This document shows, in pieces, positions 53,771-62,996 of a stretch of DNA of 64,000 nucleotides. This DNA is from JAGWRA01 sp963711505 (lineage in GTDB: Bacteria > Acidobacteriota > Vicinamibacteria > Vicinamibacterales > CAVVIG01), in NCBI GenBank assembly GCA_963711505.1, contig CAVQEJ010000003.1:2542001-2606000 (forward strand), read 5' to 3'. Made by a program: the position numbers and the translations under genes. The notes below the pieces were generated by a model. The model ran no database searches. It had not been told where the DNA came from and saw nothing but the letters and a program-made list of their open reading frames with translations. Numbering within the stretch: position 1 is the stretch's first letter; each line of letters begins with the position of its first letter.

Positions 53771-55827
53771 GTGCGCAAGGTCATCGCGGGCTTCCTGATC
53801 GGTCTCACCGCAGCCGCGGCGGTGCTCGGTACGGATGCCCTGTTCTCGGCCGCCGCCGGCGGCACCGCGCGCAACCCGCTCGAGACCATCGAGCTGAAGA
53901 CGTACGACTGGCGCATGGCGCACACCGCGCGCCCCGACACCGCGCGCAAGGACATCGCGCTGGTCGCCATCGACGAGTACTCGCTGCGCAACCTCGAGAA
54001 GAACGCCGGCCGCTGGCCGTGGCCCCGCGCCGTCCACTCGGAGGTGATCGACTACCTCGCGAAGGCCGGCGCGAAGGTGATCGCGTACGACGTCGACTTC
54101 GCCGAGCCCGACACGCGCCAGGGCTTCGCCTTCGGCGGCGACACCTGGTCGGGCGCCGAGTCCGATCAGGCGCTCGTCGACTCGGTGAAGGCGGCCGGCA
54201 ACGTCATCCTGCTCGCCGACGCCACCTACGAGGCGGAGGCCGGCACCAGCCAGGGGCTGCCCGACGCCGGGTACCGAATCGCGGCGCCGGGCGTCCTCCG
54301 GCGCCAGGTGGTCTTTCCGCCGTTCGCCGCCCTGACGGCCGCCGCCTCGGGGCTCGGGCACAACCTGTTCATGCTCGACGCCGACGGCCCGCTGCGCCAC
54401 ACGGTGCCGTTCGTCCGGACCGGCGACCGCGCGCTGCCGTCGCTCGGCCTGGCCGCCGCCCTCCGTGTCGCCGGCGTCGGGCCGTCCGACGTCCGGCTCG
54501 ACGGACGCCTGCTGCACCTGGGATCCCGGGTGATGCCGCTCGAATGGCGGCACGTCCAGTCGGCGAAGGGGGTCACCAGCTTCCTCTGGGGGCTGATTGA
54601 TTTTCATGGACCGGCGCTGCTGGCCGATTTGAAGACGCATACGTATCCGACGTACTCGTTCTTCGACCTCCTGTACTCCGAGGAACAGATCCTCGCGGGG
54701 GTGAAGCCGAACGTCGATCCGTCGCTGTTCCGTAACAAGATCGTCTTCGTCGGCGTCACCGCCAGCGGCCTGTACGACGTCTTCGAGACGCCCTTCTCGC
54801 ACGGCAGGATGCCCGGCATGCAGGTGCACGCCGCCGTGGCCGACGACCTGTTGTCGGGCCGCTTCATGTGGCCGGCGGGCACCGGGGTCCGCATCGCGAC
54901 GGTGCTGGCAGGCGGCTTGCTGGTCGGCGTGGCGGCGACGGTCGTGCCGGCCTGGTGGGCGACCGGGATCACGCTGCTGGCGCTGGCGCTGTTCGGCTGG
55001 GTCGCCACGCGCCTGTTCGCCGGCGGCTACTGGCTGAACGTGTCGCAGCCGGCCCTCACGGGGTCCTTCGCGCTCTTCGGCGGCGTGGCCTATCAGTACT
55101 TCGTCGAAGGGCGCGAGAAGCGCAAGATGAAGAAACTGTTCGGCCAGTACGTCTCGCGCGACGTCTACGAGCAGCTCGTGGCCGACCCGGCGCTGGCGAG
55201 GCTGGGCGGCCAGCGGCGCGAGATGACGGTGCTCTTCTCGGACATCCGCGGCTTCACGACGGTGTCCGAGCAAGGCCGGCCCGAGGACATCGTTCACCTG
55301 CTGAACGAGTACCTCACGCGGATGGTGGAGATGGTCTTCCACTTCCGGGGCACGGTGGACAAGTACATCGGCGACATGGTCATGGCGCTGTTCGGCGCGC
55401 CCCTCGACTATCCGGAGCACCCGACCACGCCGTCGAAACGGCCCTCGACATGATGGAGGAGCTCGGCCGAACGCGCGGTGGGCGGCCGAGGGGCGGCCGC
55501 AGATCGACATCGGCATCGGCATCAACACCGGGCCGATGTCGCCGGCAACATCGGCTCCGAGCAGATCTGAGCTATACGGTGATCGGCGATGCCGTGAACC
55601 TGGGCTCCCGGCTCGAGTCGCTGAACAAGCAGTACGGCACGCGGATCATCATCAGTGACGCGACACGGTCGCGCCTGGCCGGCCGATACGACTTCCGGCC
55701 GCTCGGCGACGTCGTCGTCAAGGGGAAGACGCAACCGGTGGCCATCTTCGAGCTCGTCGGTCGCTCGTCAACCGTCCAGCCACGGCCGGCGGAGCCCGCC
55801 GTGATGAAAGGTGAGTTCCAGGCATGA
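53771..55827 (+). CDS. CHASE2-domain class III adenylate/guanylate cyclase (frameshifted C-terminus)
   Basis: It starts at GTG 53771 with an N-terminal membrane anchor, then a periplasmic CHASE2 sensor domain (TYDWRMAHTARP ... IALVAIDEYSLRNL ... GRWPWPRAVHSEVID), three close membrane spans (about residues 375-440) and a class III cyclase domain. The metal-binding Asp is in FSDIRGFTTVSE, the second in YIGDMVMALFG, and the transition-state Asn/Arg in GDAVNLGSRLE. The region 55425-55570 has several frame breaks but still encodes the expected IGIGINTGPM and NIGSE segments. Its TGA overlaps the M48 ATG (ATGA), so the two are translationally coupled. The cyclic-nucleotide-binding MscS channel nearby could be its target. 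Confidence 0.85.
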
Positions 55828-56942
55828 AGCGTGTGGTTCTCGGTCTGGTGTTCGTGCTCCTGGGCAGTCCGGCGTACGCGCAGTTCGGCAGCATCCTGCA
55901 CAAGGCGGAAGAGGCCAAGAAGGCGAAGGATACGCTCGACGCGCTCAATATCACCGAGAAGGAGGAGATCCAGCTCGGCGAGCAGGTCAGCGCGAAGATC
56001 CGCCAGCGTTTCGGCGTCGTGCAGGACCCGGCCGTCACGAAGTACGTCACCGAGGTCGGCCTGCTGCTCGCGAAGGCGTCCAAGCGGCCCGACCTGCCCT
56101 GGCAGTTCGTCGTGCTCGACACCGACGGCGTGAACGCCTTCGCGGCTCCCGGCGGCATCGTGCACATCACCCGCGGGGCGCTCGGGCTGATCCACAACGA
56201 GGCGGAGCTGGCGGGCGTGCTCGGCCACGAGATCACGCACGTCGCCCACAAGCACACGGTCAACGCCATCCGGAAGAACAAGCTGGTGAAGTTCGGCACG
56301 GAGGAGGCGACGAAGGACCGCAGCGTGATTCTCGGGATGATTGCGGACAAGACCTACGACATGGTCCTCGAGAATGCTTTCGACCGCGGCGACGAGCTCG
56401 ATGCCGATGCGGGGGGTGTGGAGCTCGCGGGCACACTCGGGTACGCGCCCGCGGCGCTCGCCGACTTCCTGACGCGCCTCGACGCCCGGAACAGCGACAT
56501 GAAACAGCCCAACGGCCTCTTCCGGACGCACCCGGGCATGCAGGAGCGGATCGACAAGATCAAGGCGCTGGCCGGCTCGAAGACCGGCGCGCTCGTCGCG
56601 GCGCGATACGCGGCACACGTCTCCTACAAGGAGACGGAGCTGGCGGAAATCGCCACCATCGTCGACGGGTCGGCCGGTCTGGCGGGCTCGGGGAGCTCGA
56701 ACGGGTCCGACGGCAAGGAGAAGAAGGCCGAGGAGCCGAAGAAGAAGAAGAAGGGCTTCGGGCTCGCGAGCCTCGAGGCCAGCCTGAAGCCCGAGAGCCA
56801 GTCGGCGCAGGTGTCGGCCTCCGGAGGCGCCCGAGGAGTCGGGCCCGACCGCGCCGCCAAGGGCGGCCCGAATCCCGCCATCGTCCCCGTCACCGTGACG
56901 GCCGCCGAGCTCGACACCTTCAGGGCCGGCATCACCGGCTGA
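55824..56942 (+). CDS. M48-family metalloprotease, secreted
   Basis: A 372-residue protein from ATG 55824, overlapping the cyclase stop. It has a cleavable signal peptide (VLGLVFVLLGSPAYAQ). The zinc motif HEITH lies at residues 135-139 (GHEITHVAHKH), with the third ligand Glu in DELDADAGG. This is the BepA/YfgC-like arrangement of periplasmic M48 proteases that tend outer-membrane protein assembly. The C-terminal third is a low-complexity Lys/Glu/Ser-rich extension ending in a short segment, PVTVTAAELDTFRAGI. The frame is intact and the active-site residues are complete. Confidence 0.88.
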   Translation: MKRVVLGLVFVLLGSPAYAQFGSILHKAEEAKKAKDTLDALNITEKEEIQLGEQVSAKIRQRFGVVQDPAVTKYVTEVGLLLAKASKRPDLPWQFVVLDTDGVNAFAAPGGIVHITRGALGLIHNEAELAGVLGHEITHVAHKHTVNAIRKNKLVKFGTEEATKDRSVILGMIADKTYDMVLENAFDRGDELDADAGGVELAGTLGYAPAALADFLTRLDARNSDMKQPNGLFRTHPGMQERIDKIKALAGSKTGALVAARYAAHVSYKETELAEIATIVDGSAGLAGSGSSNGSDGKEKKAEEPKKKKKGFGLASLEASLKPESQSAQVSASGGARGVGPDRAAKGGPNPAIVPVTVTAAELDTFRAGITG

Positions 56943-56952
56943 CAATCGACCG

Positions 56953-56985
56953 GAGGTCGGGAGGTCCGGCGCCTCCTGACCTCCG
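56953..56985. terminator. Hairpin between convergent M48 and MscS genes
   Basis: GGAGGTCGGGAGG pairs with CCTCCTGACCTCC, with one G-T pair, around a short GC loop. It lies 10 bases after the M48 stop and before the convergent MscS stop. There is no clear T tract. Confidence 0.5.
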
Positions 56986-57064
56986 CCATTCCCCCGCGCG
57001 GATTCTTCAGAGACAGGTCCAGAACACTCCCGGGGCCCGTAGCCCGCGCCGACCGGTTCTCCCC

Positions 57065-58563
57065 TCAGGCCCCCAGCTGAAAGAAGCCGCGCAGGCGCGG
57101 AGCATGCTCGCCCGGGTCTCGTCGGTGCGGGCCGCCGGCGAGCCGGCGTCGGTCGTCTGCTCGTTGGCCAGCTGGCGTTTCGCCAGCAGCTCGCTGAGGC
57201 GGCCGACGACATCCGGGTTGTCGCGGATGAGGGCCGCGAACGCCGTCTTCGGGATCTCGACGGCCTCGACCTCGTCCTGTGCGACGACGGTGGCCGAGCG
57301 CGGCTCGCCGGTGAGCACCGACATCTCGCCGAAGCAGTCGCCGGCGCCGAGATGCGCGACGACGGTGGTCCGCCCGTCGCGCGTCCGCCGCACTTCGACC
57401 CGGCCCTTCACCAGCAGGAACATCGAATCGCCCTCGGCGCCCTGGTCGATCACGTGCTCGGTCGCCGAGAACAGCACGAAGGCACTGTCGCGCAGCAGCC
57501 CTTCGATCTGCTCCGCCGTCAGGAAGCTGAAGATCGGATTCCCCCTGCAGCGCGCGGCTCGCGGCGGTCCGCGCGACCTCCTCCGTTCGATCGGCCTTCG
57601 GGTGGTACACGGTGACGATCGGGAACGGAATCTCCATGCCGGCCAGGTCACCGCGTACCAGCAGTGCGAGCGCAGGTCGCTCAACACCTGCCGGAAGATC
57701 GTAGCTGATCGTCGATCGACACCTTCACGTTGTACGTGATCGACGAATCGTCGAACTCCTTCACGTACACGACGGGTGCCGGATCCGGCGATGCCGGCGA
57801 CGCTGGCCGCCGCCCGGGCCAGCACCCGCTGGGCGCGGGCGGGCGGCACGTCGTAGTGCAGGCCGATGGTCGCGTGGACGGCGTGCCGCGGCGTCGGATT
57901 CGCGAAGTTCGTGATGGTGTTGCTGACAATCTGGCTGTTCGGCACGTCAATCAGCACGTCGTCGGTCGTCACCAGGCGCGTGGAGCGCCACGAGACCTCC
58001 ACGACCCGCCCGTGCATGTCGTCGACGAGCAGCCAGTCGCCGGTGCTGAACGGCCGCTCGAAGTGCAGCGCCATGCCCGCGAGCAGGTTGCCCAGCAGGG
58101 TCTGCAGCGCGAGGCCGATGATCAGGGCGACGACGCCCGAGCCGGCCAGCAGACCGGGCACGCGCACGCCATAGACGTACTGCAGCACCAGCAGCACGGC
58201 CGCGAGCCAGACCAGGATGGTAGTCGTGTCGGCGAGCACGCGCGGCGCGTCCGTGCCGGCGCCGCGCCCGGTCCGCTTCCACAGCAGGCGGTTGACGAGG
58301 GTGATGACGGGGAACGCCGCGAGCAGCAGCGCCAGGGCGCTCAGATGTCGCTGCAGGCCGGACTCCGCGGCCGTGCGCCAGGACGACACCCCGATCCCGG
58401 CCAGCAGGCCGACGACGATCGCCAGCAGGTGGAACGTGACGCGGAACGTCACCTTCCACGCCCGGCGCACGATCTGGGCGACGCCGACCATCGCCAGGTA
58501 CACGGCGATGGCCACACCGAACATCACGAGGGCGTCCGGGGTCGACGGCAGCTGGCCGATCAT
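57065..58563 (-). CDS. MscS-family channel with C-terminal cyclic-nucleotide-binding domain (frameshifted)
   Basis: It starts at ATG 58563. Four hydrophobic spans (residues about 10-150) lead to the MscS core (GLALQTLLGNLLAGMALHFERPFSTGDWL, then VEVSWRSTRL and VPNSQIVSNTITNF). A C-terminal cNMP-binding domain follows (FSATEHVIDQGAEGDSMFLLVKG ... GAGDCFGEMSVLTGEPRSATV). The frame breaks near 57780, 57700, 57640 and 57545, and probably near 57105, after which the natural end reads RGFFQLGA and stops at 57065; without that repair it would run to 57007. Such channels belong to the bacterial cyclic-nucleotide-gated MscS group. The convergent cyclase operon next to it suggests a signalling pair. 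Confidence 0.82.
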
Positions 58564-58667
58564 TGCGGCTGATTATCGCCCGGGCGAGACGGTTGTCAAA
58601 GGGCGATGCACCCGCAGGACGCGGGGGCGGGCACCGGTCGTTTTCGCGGGAACGCTATACTCGTCGA

Positions 58668-59702
58668 GTGGAGGTCATCCGCGGCGTCCCGCTGCACCAC
58701 CGTCCCGGCGGTGGCTACCGCAATCCCTGGCCGGGCACCCGGGCGCACACCTTCGGCGAGTTCCTCCGCTGGCGCCTCCGCGAGCGGCGTGACCGTTCGC
58801 GTACGCCCGATCCGCCCTTCAACGGCTTTCCGGCCGCAGAGCCGGCGATCATCAGTCCGCGCGCGGTGCCCGGCCATCGATCCGTCACCTGGGTCGGCCA
58901 TGCCACCGTGCTGCTGCAACTCGGCGCGCTGAACGTGCTGACCGATCCCATGTGGGGCGAGCGCGCCTCGCCGTTCGGCTGGATCGGTCCGCGGCGGCTC
59001 ATGGCGCCCGGCGTCGCGTTCGACGCCCTGCCGCCGATCGACGTGGTCCTGCTGTCGCACAACCACTACGATCACCTCGACGCCGGCACGGTGCGCCGCC
59101 TGAGTGCCCGCTGCCCCGACGCGACGTGGCTGTGCCCGATGGGCCTGTCGGGCCTGCTGAAGGCGTTCGGCGTGCGCCAGGTCGTCGAACGGGACTGGTG
59201 GCAGACCGTCGAGACCTCGGGCTGGTCGGCCACCTGCATCCCGGCGCAGCACTTCAGCGCGCGCGGACTGCGCGACCGCGGCAACACGCTCTGGAGCGGC
59301 TGGACGCTCGCCGCCGACGGCGTGCGCGTCTGCTTCGCGGGCGACACGGCCCTGCATCCCGAATTCGGCACCATCGCGGCGCGCCTCGGTCCCTTCGACC
59401 TGGTCCTGCTCCCGATCGGCGTGTACCGAACCGCGGTGGTTCATGGGGAGCGTCCACATGAATCCCGAAGATGCCATCGAGGCGTATCGGGCGCTCGCCG
59501 GGGTGGGTGCGTCGCCTCCGCCCTGCCTCGCCATCCACTGGGGCACGTTCAAGCTCACCGACGAGCCGATCGGGAACCGCCGACGCGCTTCGCCCGGCGC
59601 TGGCGCGAGGCCGGATTCCCGGAGCAGGCCAACTGGACGCTGGCGCACGGCGAGACGCGGCAGCTCCAGGCAGCCGGGACGAGGACCGTCCTGGCGCCAT
59701 AG
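58668..59702 (+). CDS. MBL-fold hydrolase, NAPE-PLD/UlaG-like (two frameshifts)
   Basis: I chose GTG 58668 (VEVIRGVPLHHRPGGG) because homology begins there. Conserved parts: VTWVGHATVLLQ, NVLTDPMWGERASP, LLSHNHYDHLD (metal site), PAQHFSARGLRDRGNTLWSGW, CFAGDTALHPEF and, after breaks near 59430 and 59573, MGSVHMNPEDAIEAY and AIHWGTFKLTDEP. This pattern fits the N-acylphosphatidylethanolamine phospholipase D-like branch of the MBL superfamily, whose bacterial members have varied or unknown substrates. It is divergent from the MscS gene across 104 bp and is followed by a second MscS gene. Confidence 0.8.
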   Translation: MEVIRGVPLHHRPGGGYRNPWPGTRAHTFGEFLRWRLRERRDRSRTPDPPFNGFPAAEPAIISPRAVPGHRSVTWVGHATVLLQLGALNVLTDPMWGERASPFGWIGPRRLMAPGVAFDALPPIDVVLLSHNHYDHLDAGTVRRLSARCPDATWLCPMGLSGLLKAFGVRQVVERDWWQTVETSGWSATCIPAQHFSARGLRDRGNTLWSGWTLAADGVRVCFAGDTALHPEFGTIAARLGPFDLVLLPIGVYRTAVVHGERPHESRRCHRGVSGARRGGCVASALPRHPLGHVQAHRRADREPPTRFARRWREAGFPEQANWTLAHGETRQLQAAGTRTVLAP

Positions 59703-59797
59703 GGGTTGCCCGCCGGCCGCCTTCAGATCCATCCTTGGGCTGAGCAGACCACCGCGGGCGCGGGCACCGGACGCGAATCCGTGAGACGGAGGCGGGC

Positions 59798-60730
59798 ATG
59801 GATCAAATCATCCGGAAGTGGCTGTTCGATCCGACGGTCGGCAGGCTCGTGTCCGCCCTCCTGGGGATCGTCGTCGTCTACGCCGTCGTGCACGTCCTGC
59901 AACGCGCGGTCTCCCGGTACGTGCAGGAAACCGACACACGGTACCGCGTCCGCAAGGCCCTGTCATTCCTCGGTATTTCGCGGGCGTGCTCCTGCTGGCG
60001 AGCAGCTTCAGCGATCGACTCGGCCAGCTGACCGTTGCGTTCGGCGTGGCCGGCGCCGGCATCGCCTTCGCCCTGCAGGAGGTGATCGCCAGCGTCGCCG
60101 GGTGGGCGGCGATCGCGTTCGGCGGCTTCTACCGCACCGGCGATCGCGTGCAGGTCGGCGGCATTCGCGGCGACGTGATCGACGTGGGCGTGCTGCGCAC
60201 CACGCTCATGGAATGCGGCCAATGGGTGAACAGCGACCTCTACAACGGCCGGATCGTGCGGGTCGCGAACAGCTTCGTCTTCAAGGAACCCGTCTTCAAC
60301 TACTCCGCCGATTTCCCGTTCCTCTGGGACGAGATCACGATTCCGGTCCGCTACGGCTCGCAGTGGGAGCACGCCCGCGAGGCGCTTCGGACGCGTCGTC
60401 GACGAGGTCTGCCGCGACTACGCGCGGCAGTCGCAGGAGGCCTGGAAGACCGTGGTACGGCGCTACCAGCTCGAGGACGTCGCCATCGCGCCGGCGATCA
60501 CCCTGGCGGCGACCGACAACTGGATCCAGTTCACGGCGCGCTACATCGTCGACTACCGTCAGCGCCGCACCGTGAAGGACCGCCTGTTCACGCGGATCCT
60601 CGAGGAGATCGACAAGTCGGGCGAGCGCATCCGCCTGGCCTCCGCAACCTTCGAGATCACCAATCTGCCGCGGCTCGACATCGAGCTGCCGGCCGGCAAG
60701 GGACGCCTCGATCCGCGGTACGTCCCCTGA
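59798..60730 (+). CDS. Small-conductance mechanosensitive channel, MscS family (two frameshifts)
   Basis: It starts at ATG 59798 after GGAGGCGGGC. Repaired length is about 310 residues, with frame breaks near 59975 and 60395. It has two N-terminal membrane spans, the pore-lining helix (TVAFGVAGAGIAFALQEVIASVAGW), then the beta domain (GGFYRTGDRVQVGGIRGDVIDVGVLRTTL and NGRIVRVANSFVFK) and a C-terminal mixed domain (IQFTARYIVDYRQRR). Unlike the channel at 57065-58563 it has no cyclic-nucleotide domain. It should release solutes on osmotic downshock. Confidence 0.83.
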
Positions 60731-60793
60731 AGGGCGCGCCAACCGCCGGTTCTCGGCCCCGCCCGGAGCCGGGTCCCTGCCACCGCCATTTCA

Positions 60794-60808
60794 CTTGCAT
60801 TTCGCAAG
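60794..60808 (+). promoter_or_regulatory. Candidate HxlR operator (inverted repeat)
   Basis: CTTGC-ATTTC-GCAAG is an inverted repeat 24 bases before the GTG start of the HxlR gene, in a locally AT-rich stretch (60790-60826) that also holds a possible -10 element. HxlR regulators bind such short palindromes and often repress their own promoter. Confidence 0.45.
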
Positions 60809-60831
60809 CTACATGACTATCGTATGCCGAC

Positions 60832-61379
60832 GTGCGTGAGGAGCTGAAGTCGACGCTGCGATCGCTCTGCCCGGTGAGCGTCTCCCTGGAGACGTTCGGG
60901 GACCGGTGGTCGCTCCTCATCGTCCGCGACCTGATGGTGCGGGGCTACCGCACGTTCCGCGAGTTCCAGCAGTCGGGCGAGGGGATCGCGAGCAACATCC
61001 TCGCGGACCGGCTGCGCCGGCTGGAGGCGGCCGGCATCATCGGCGCCGAGCCGGAGCCCACCGACCGGCGGCGGGTGAACTATCGTCTGACGGAGAAGGG
61101 GATCGACCTGGCGCCGGTGCTGCTGGAGCTGCTCATCTGGGGCACGCGGCACGAGACGACGGCCGCCCCGCGCGCGCTGATCGACGACATGGCGGCACAC
61201 CGCGACGAGGTGCTCGCCGAGGTACGGCGGCGCTGGCAGGAGCATGACCCGACGCCGATCCTGCCGCCGTTCGGCAACGCCCGGTCGGCAGGGTCCGGAA
61301 CGTCAGGCGGGTCGGGCACGTCGAAGCAGGCACGAGAAGAAGAACAAGCCGAAGACGAAGACCAAGACGACGAGGTGAG
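60832..61379 (+). CDS. HxlR-family winged-helix transcriptional regulator
   Basis: It starts at GTG 60832. The first 110 residues are a HxlR domain: CPVSVSLETFGDRWSLLIVRDL, YRTFREFQQSGEGIASNILADRLRRLEAAGII and VNYRLTEKGIDLAPVL. Most HxlR proteins have a CP(V/I) Cys near the N-terminus, present here. The C-terminal tail is Gly/Ser-rich and then charged. A one-base break before about 61331 would give a Lys-rich end (KKNKPKTKTKTTR) and a stop at 61379, just before the next ATG; as read, the frame runs on into the next gene, so I place the end at 61379. It probably controls the BNR and MoaD-like genes that follow. Confidence 0.82.
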
Positions 61380-61381
61380 GC

Positions 61382-62560
61382 ATGAGCAGCGTACGAGTTC
61401 TGGTCGGCACCAAGAAAGGGGCGTTCATCCTGAGCGCCGACGGGAAGCGCAACAGCTGGGACGTCAGCGGCCCGCACTTCGGCGGCTGGGAAATCTACCA
61501 CATGAAGGGCTCGCCTGCCGATCCCGACCGGATCTACACCTCGCAGTCGAGCAGCTGGTTCGGGCAGGTGCTGCAGGTGTCGAACGACGGCGGCAAGACC
61601 TGGGAGGCGCCCGGCGGCGACGTCAAGATCGGGCCCGAGTCCATGAACGCCGGCAAGAGCAACCGCTTCGTCTACGACACCTCGGATGCGACGGGCAGGC
61701 CGCTCACGACGCACCAGTGGTACGACGGCACGCAGCATCCGTGGGAATTCAAGCGGGTGTGGCACCTCGAGCCGTCGCTCGCCGATCCCGACACCGTGTA
61801 CGCCGGCGTCGAGGACGCGGCCCTGTTCCGGTCGACCGACGGCGCGAAGACGTGGCACGAAGTCGCCGGGCTCCGCGGCCATGGCACCGGTCCGAAATGG
61901 CAGCCGGGCGCCGGCGGCCTCTGCCTGCACACGATCGTCCTGGACCCCTCGAACCCGAAGCGGATGTACATCGCCATTTCCGCGGCCGGGGCGTTCCGCA
62001 CCGATGACGGCGGCGAGACGTGGACGCCGATCAACCGCGGCCTGAGGTCGCAGTACATTCCCGATCCGGAAGCGGCGGTCGGCCACTGCGTCCACCGGAT
62101 CGCGATGCACCCGTCGCGGCCGGACACGCTGTTCATGCAGAAGCACTGGGATGTGATGCGCACCGACAACGCGGGCGATCGCTGGGAGGAAGTGAGCGGG
62201 AACCTGCCGACCGACTTCGGCTTCGTCGTCGACGTGCACGCGCACGAGCCCGAGACGGTCTACGTCCTGCCGATCAAGAGCGACTCAGAGCACTATCCGC
62301 CGGACGGCAAGCTGCGCGTCTATCGCAGCCGGACCGGGGGGAACGACTGGGAGCCGCTCACGAAGGGGCTGCCGCAGCGCGACTGCTACGTGAACGTGCT
62401 GCGCGACGCGATGGCCGTCGATACGATGGATCCGTGCGGCGTCTACTTCGGCACGACCGGTGGCCAGGTCTATGCCTCGGCCGACGGCGGCGACAACTGG
62501 GCGCCCATCGTCCGCGATCTGCCGGCCGTGCTCTCGGTCGAGGTGCAGACCCTCCGATGA
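61382..62560 (+). CDS. BNR/sortilin-like beta-propeller protein
   Basis: A 392-residue protein from ATG 61382 with GAGGTGAGG just upstream. It is built of repeated beta-propeller blades with Asp-box motifs (SNDGGKTWE, STDGAKTWH, TDDGGETWT, TDNAGDRWE, SADGGDNWA), as in BNR/exo-sialidase-like and VPS10-type propellers. There is no signal peptide, so it is cytosolic, unusual for sialidase relatives; an enzymatic role is unlikely without the sialidase Arg triad, which I do not see. Its TGA overlaps the start of the MoaD-like gene (ATGA), so the two are coupled, and a functional partnership is likely though undefined. Confidence 0.82.
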   Translation: MSSVRVLVGTKKGAFILSADGKRNSWDVSGPHFGGWEIYHMKGSPADPDRIYTSQSSSWFGQVLQVSNDGGKTWEAPGGDVKIGPESMNAGKSNRFVYDTSDATGRPLTTHQWYDGTQHPWEFKRVWHLEPSLADPDTVYAGVEDAALFRSTDGAKTWHEVAGLRGHGTGPKWQPGAGGLCLHTIVLDPSNPKRMYIAISAAGAFRTDDGGETWTPINRGLRSQYIPDPEAAVGHCVHRIAMHPSRPDTLFMQKHWDVMRTDNAGDRWEEVSGNLPTDFGFVVDVHAHEPETVYVLPIKSDSEHYPPDGKLRVYRSRTGGNDWEPLTKGLPQRDCYVNVLRDAMAVDTMDPCGVYFGTTGGQVYASADGGDNWAPIVRDLPAVLSVEVQTLR

Positions 62561-62852
62561 TCCGCATCCAGCTTCCGGCGCACCTGCAGACACTCGCCCG
62601 GTCCGGCGCCGAGGTGACGGTCGACGTGCAGGGCCCCGTCACGCAGCGGACCGTCCTCGATGCCCTGGAGGCACGGTACCCGACGCTGGGCGGCACCGTC
62701 CGCGACCACGTCACCAAACAGCGCCGGTCGCACGTGCGGTTCTTCGCCTGCCAGGAAATCGCTCGCTCGAATCGCCGGACGCCCCGCTGCCCGAAGCGGT
62801 CGCGTCCGGCGCCGAACCCTTCCTCATCGTCGGCGCGCTGGCGGGCGGCTAG
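62557..62852 (+). CDS. MoaD/ThiS-family sulfur-carrier-like protein (one frameshift)
   Basis: It starts at ATG 62557, overlapping the BNR stop. It reads MIRIQLPAHLQTLAR, then VLDALEARYPTLGGTVRD, and RSHVRFFACQ; a break near 62758 leads to SLESPDAPLPEAVASGAEPF and the C-terminal GALAGG. About 98 residues in a beta-grasp fold ending in the diglycine required for adenylation and thiocarboxylation. There is no MoaE or ThiF-like gene in the window, so whether it serves molybdopterin, thiamine or another sulfur transfer is open. The BNR-MoaD pair recurs in other genomes as I recall, but its role is unknown. Confidence 0.8.
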
Positions 62853-62891
62853 ACGCGGGACCGGCCGCTCGTCGGTCTTCCCGGGCCGCCA

Positions 62892-62936
62892 CCCGCCCTT
62901 CGACGGCGCTCAGGGCGGGGCTGAGCCAGGTCGAAG
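62892..62936. repeat. REP-like intergenic palindrome
   Basis: CCCGCCC (62892-62898) and GGGCGGG (62913-62919) bracket CTTCGACGGCGCTCAG, and a second, inverted CTTCGAC/GTCGAAG pair spans 62898-62936. The CTTCGAC...GCTCAGGGC core is a sequence often dispersed between genes in high-GC genomes. It may also serve as a terminator for the HxlR operon. Confidence 0.45.
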
Positions 62937-62996
62937 CCCCGCGCGCAATCACGAGCTCGGGCGGCCCCTACGCGTGGGATTCGACGGTCCCTGACG

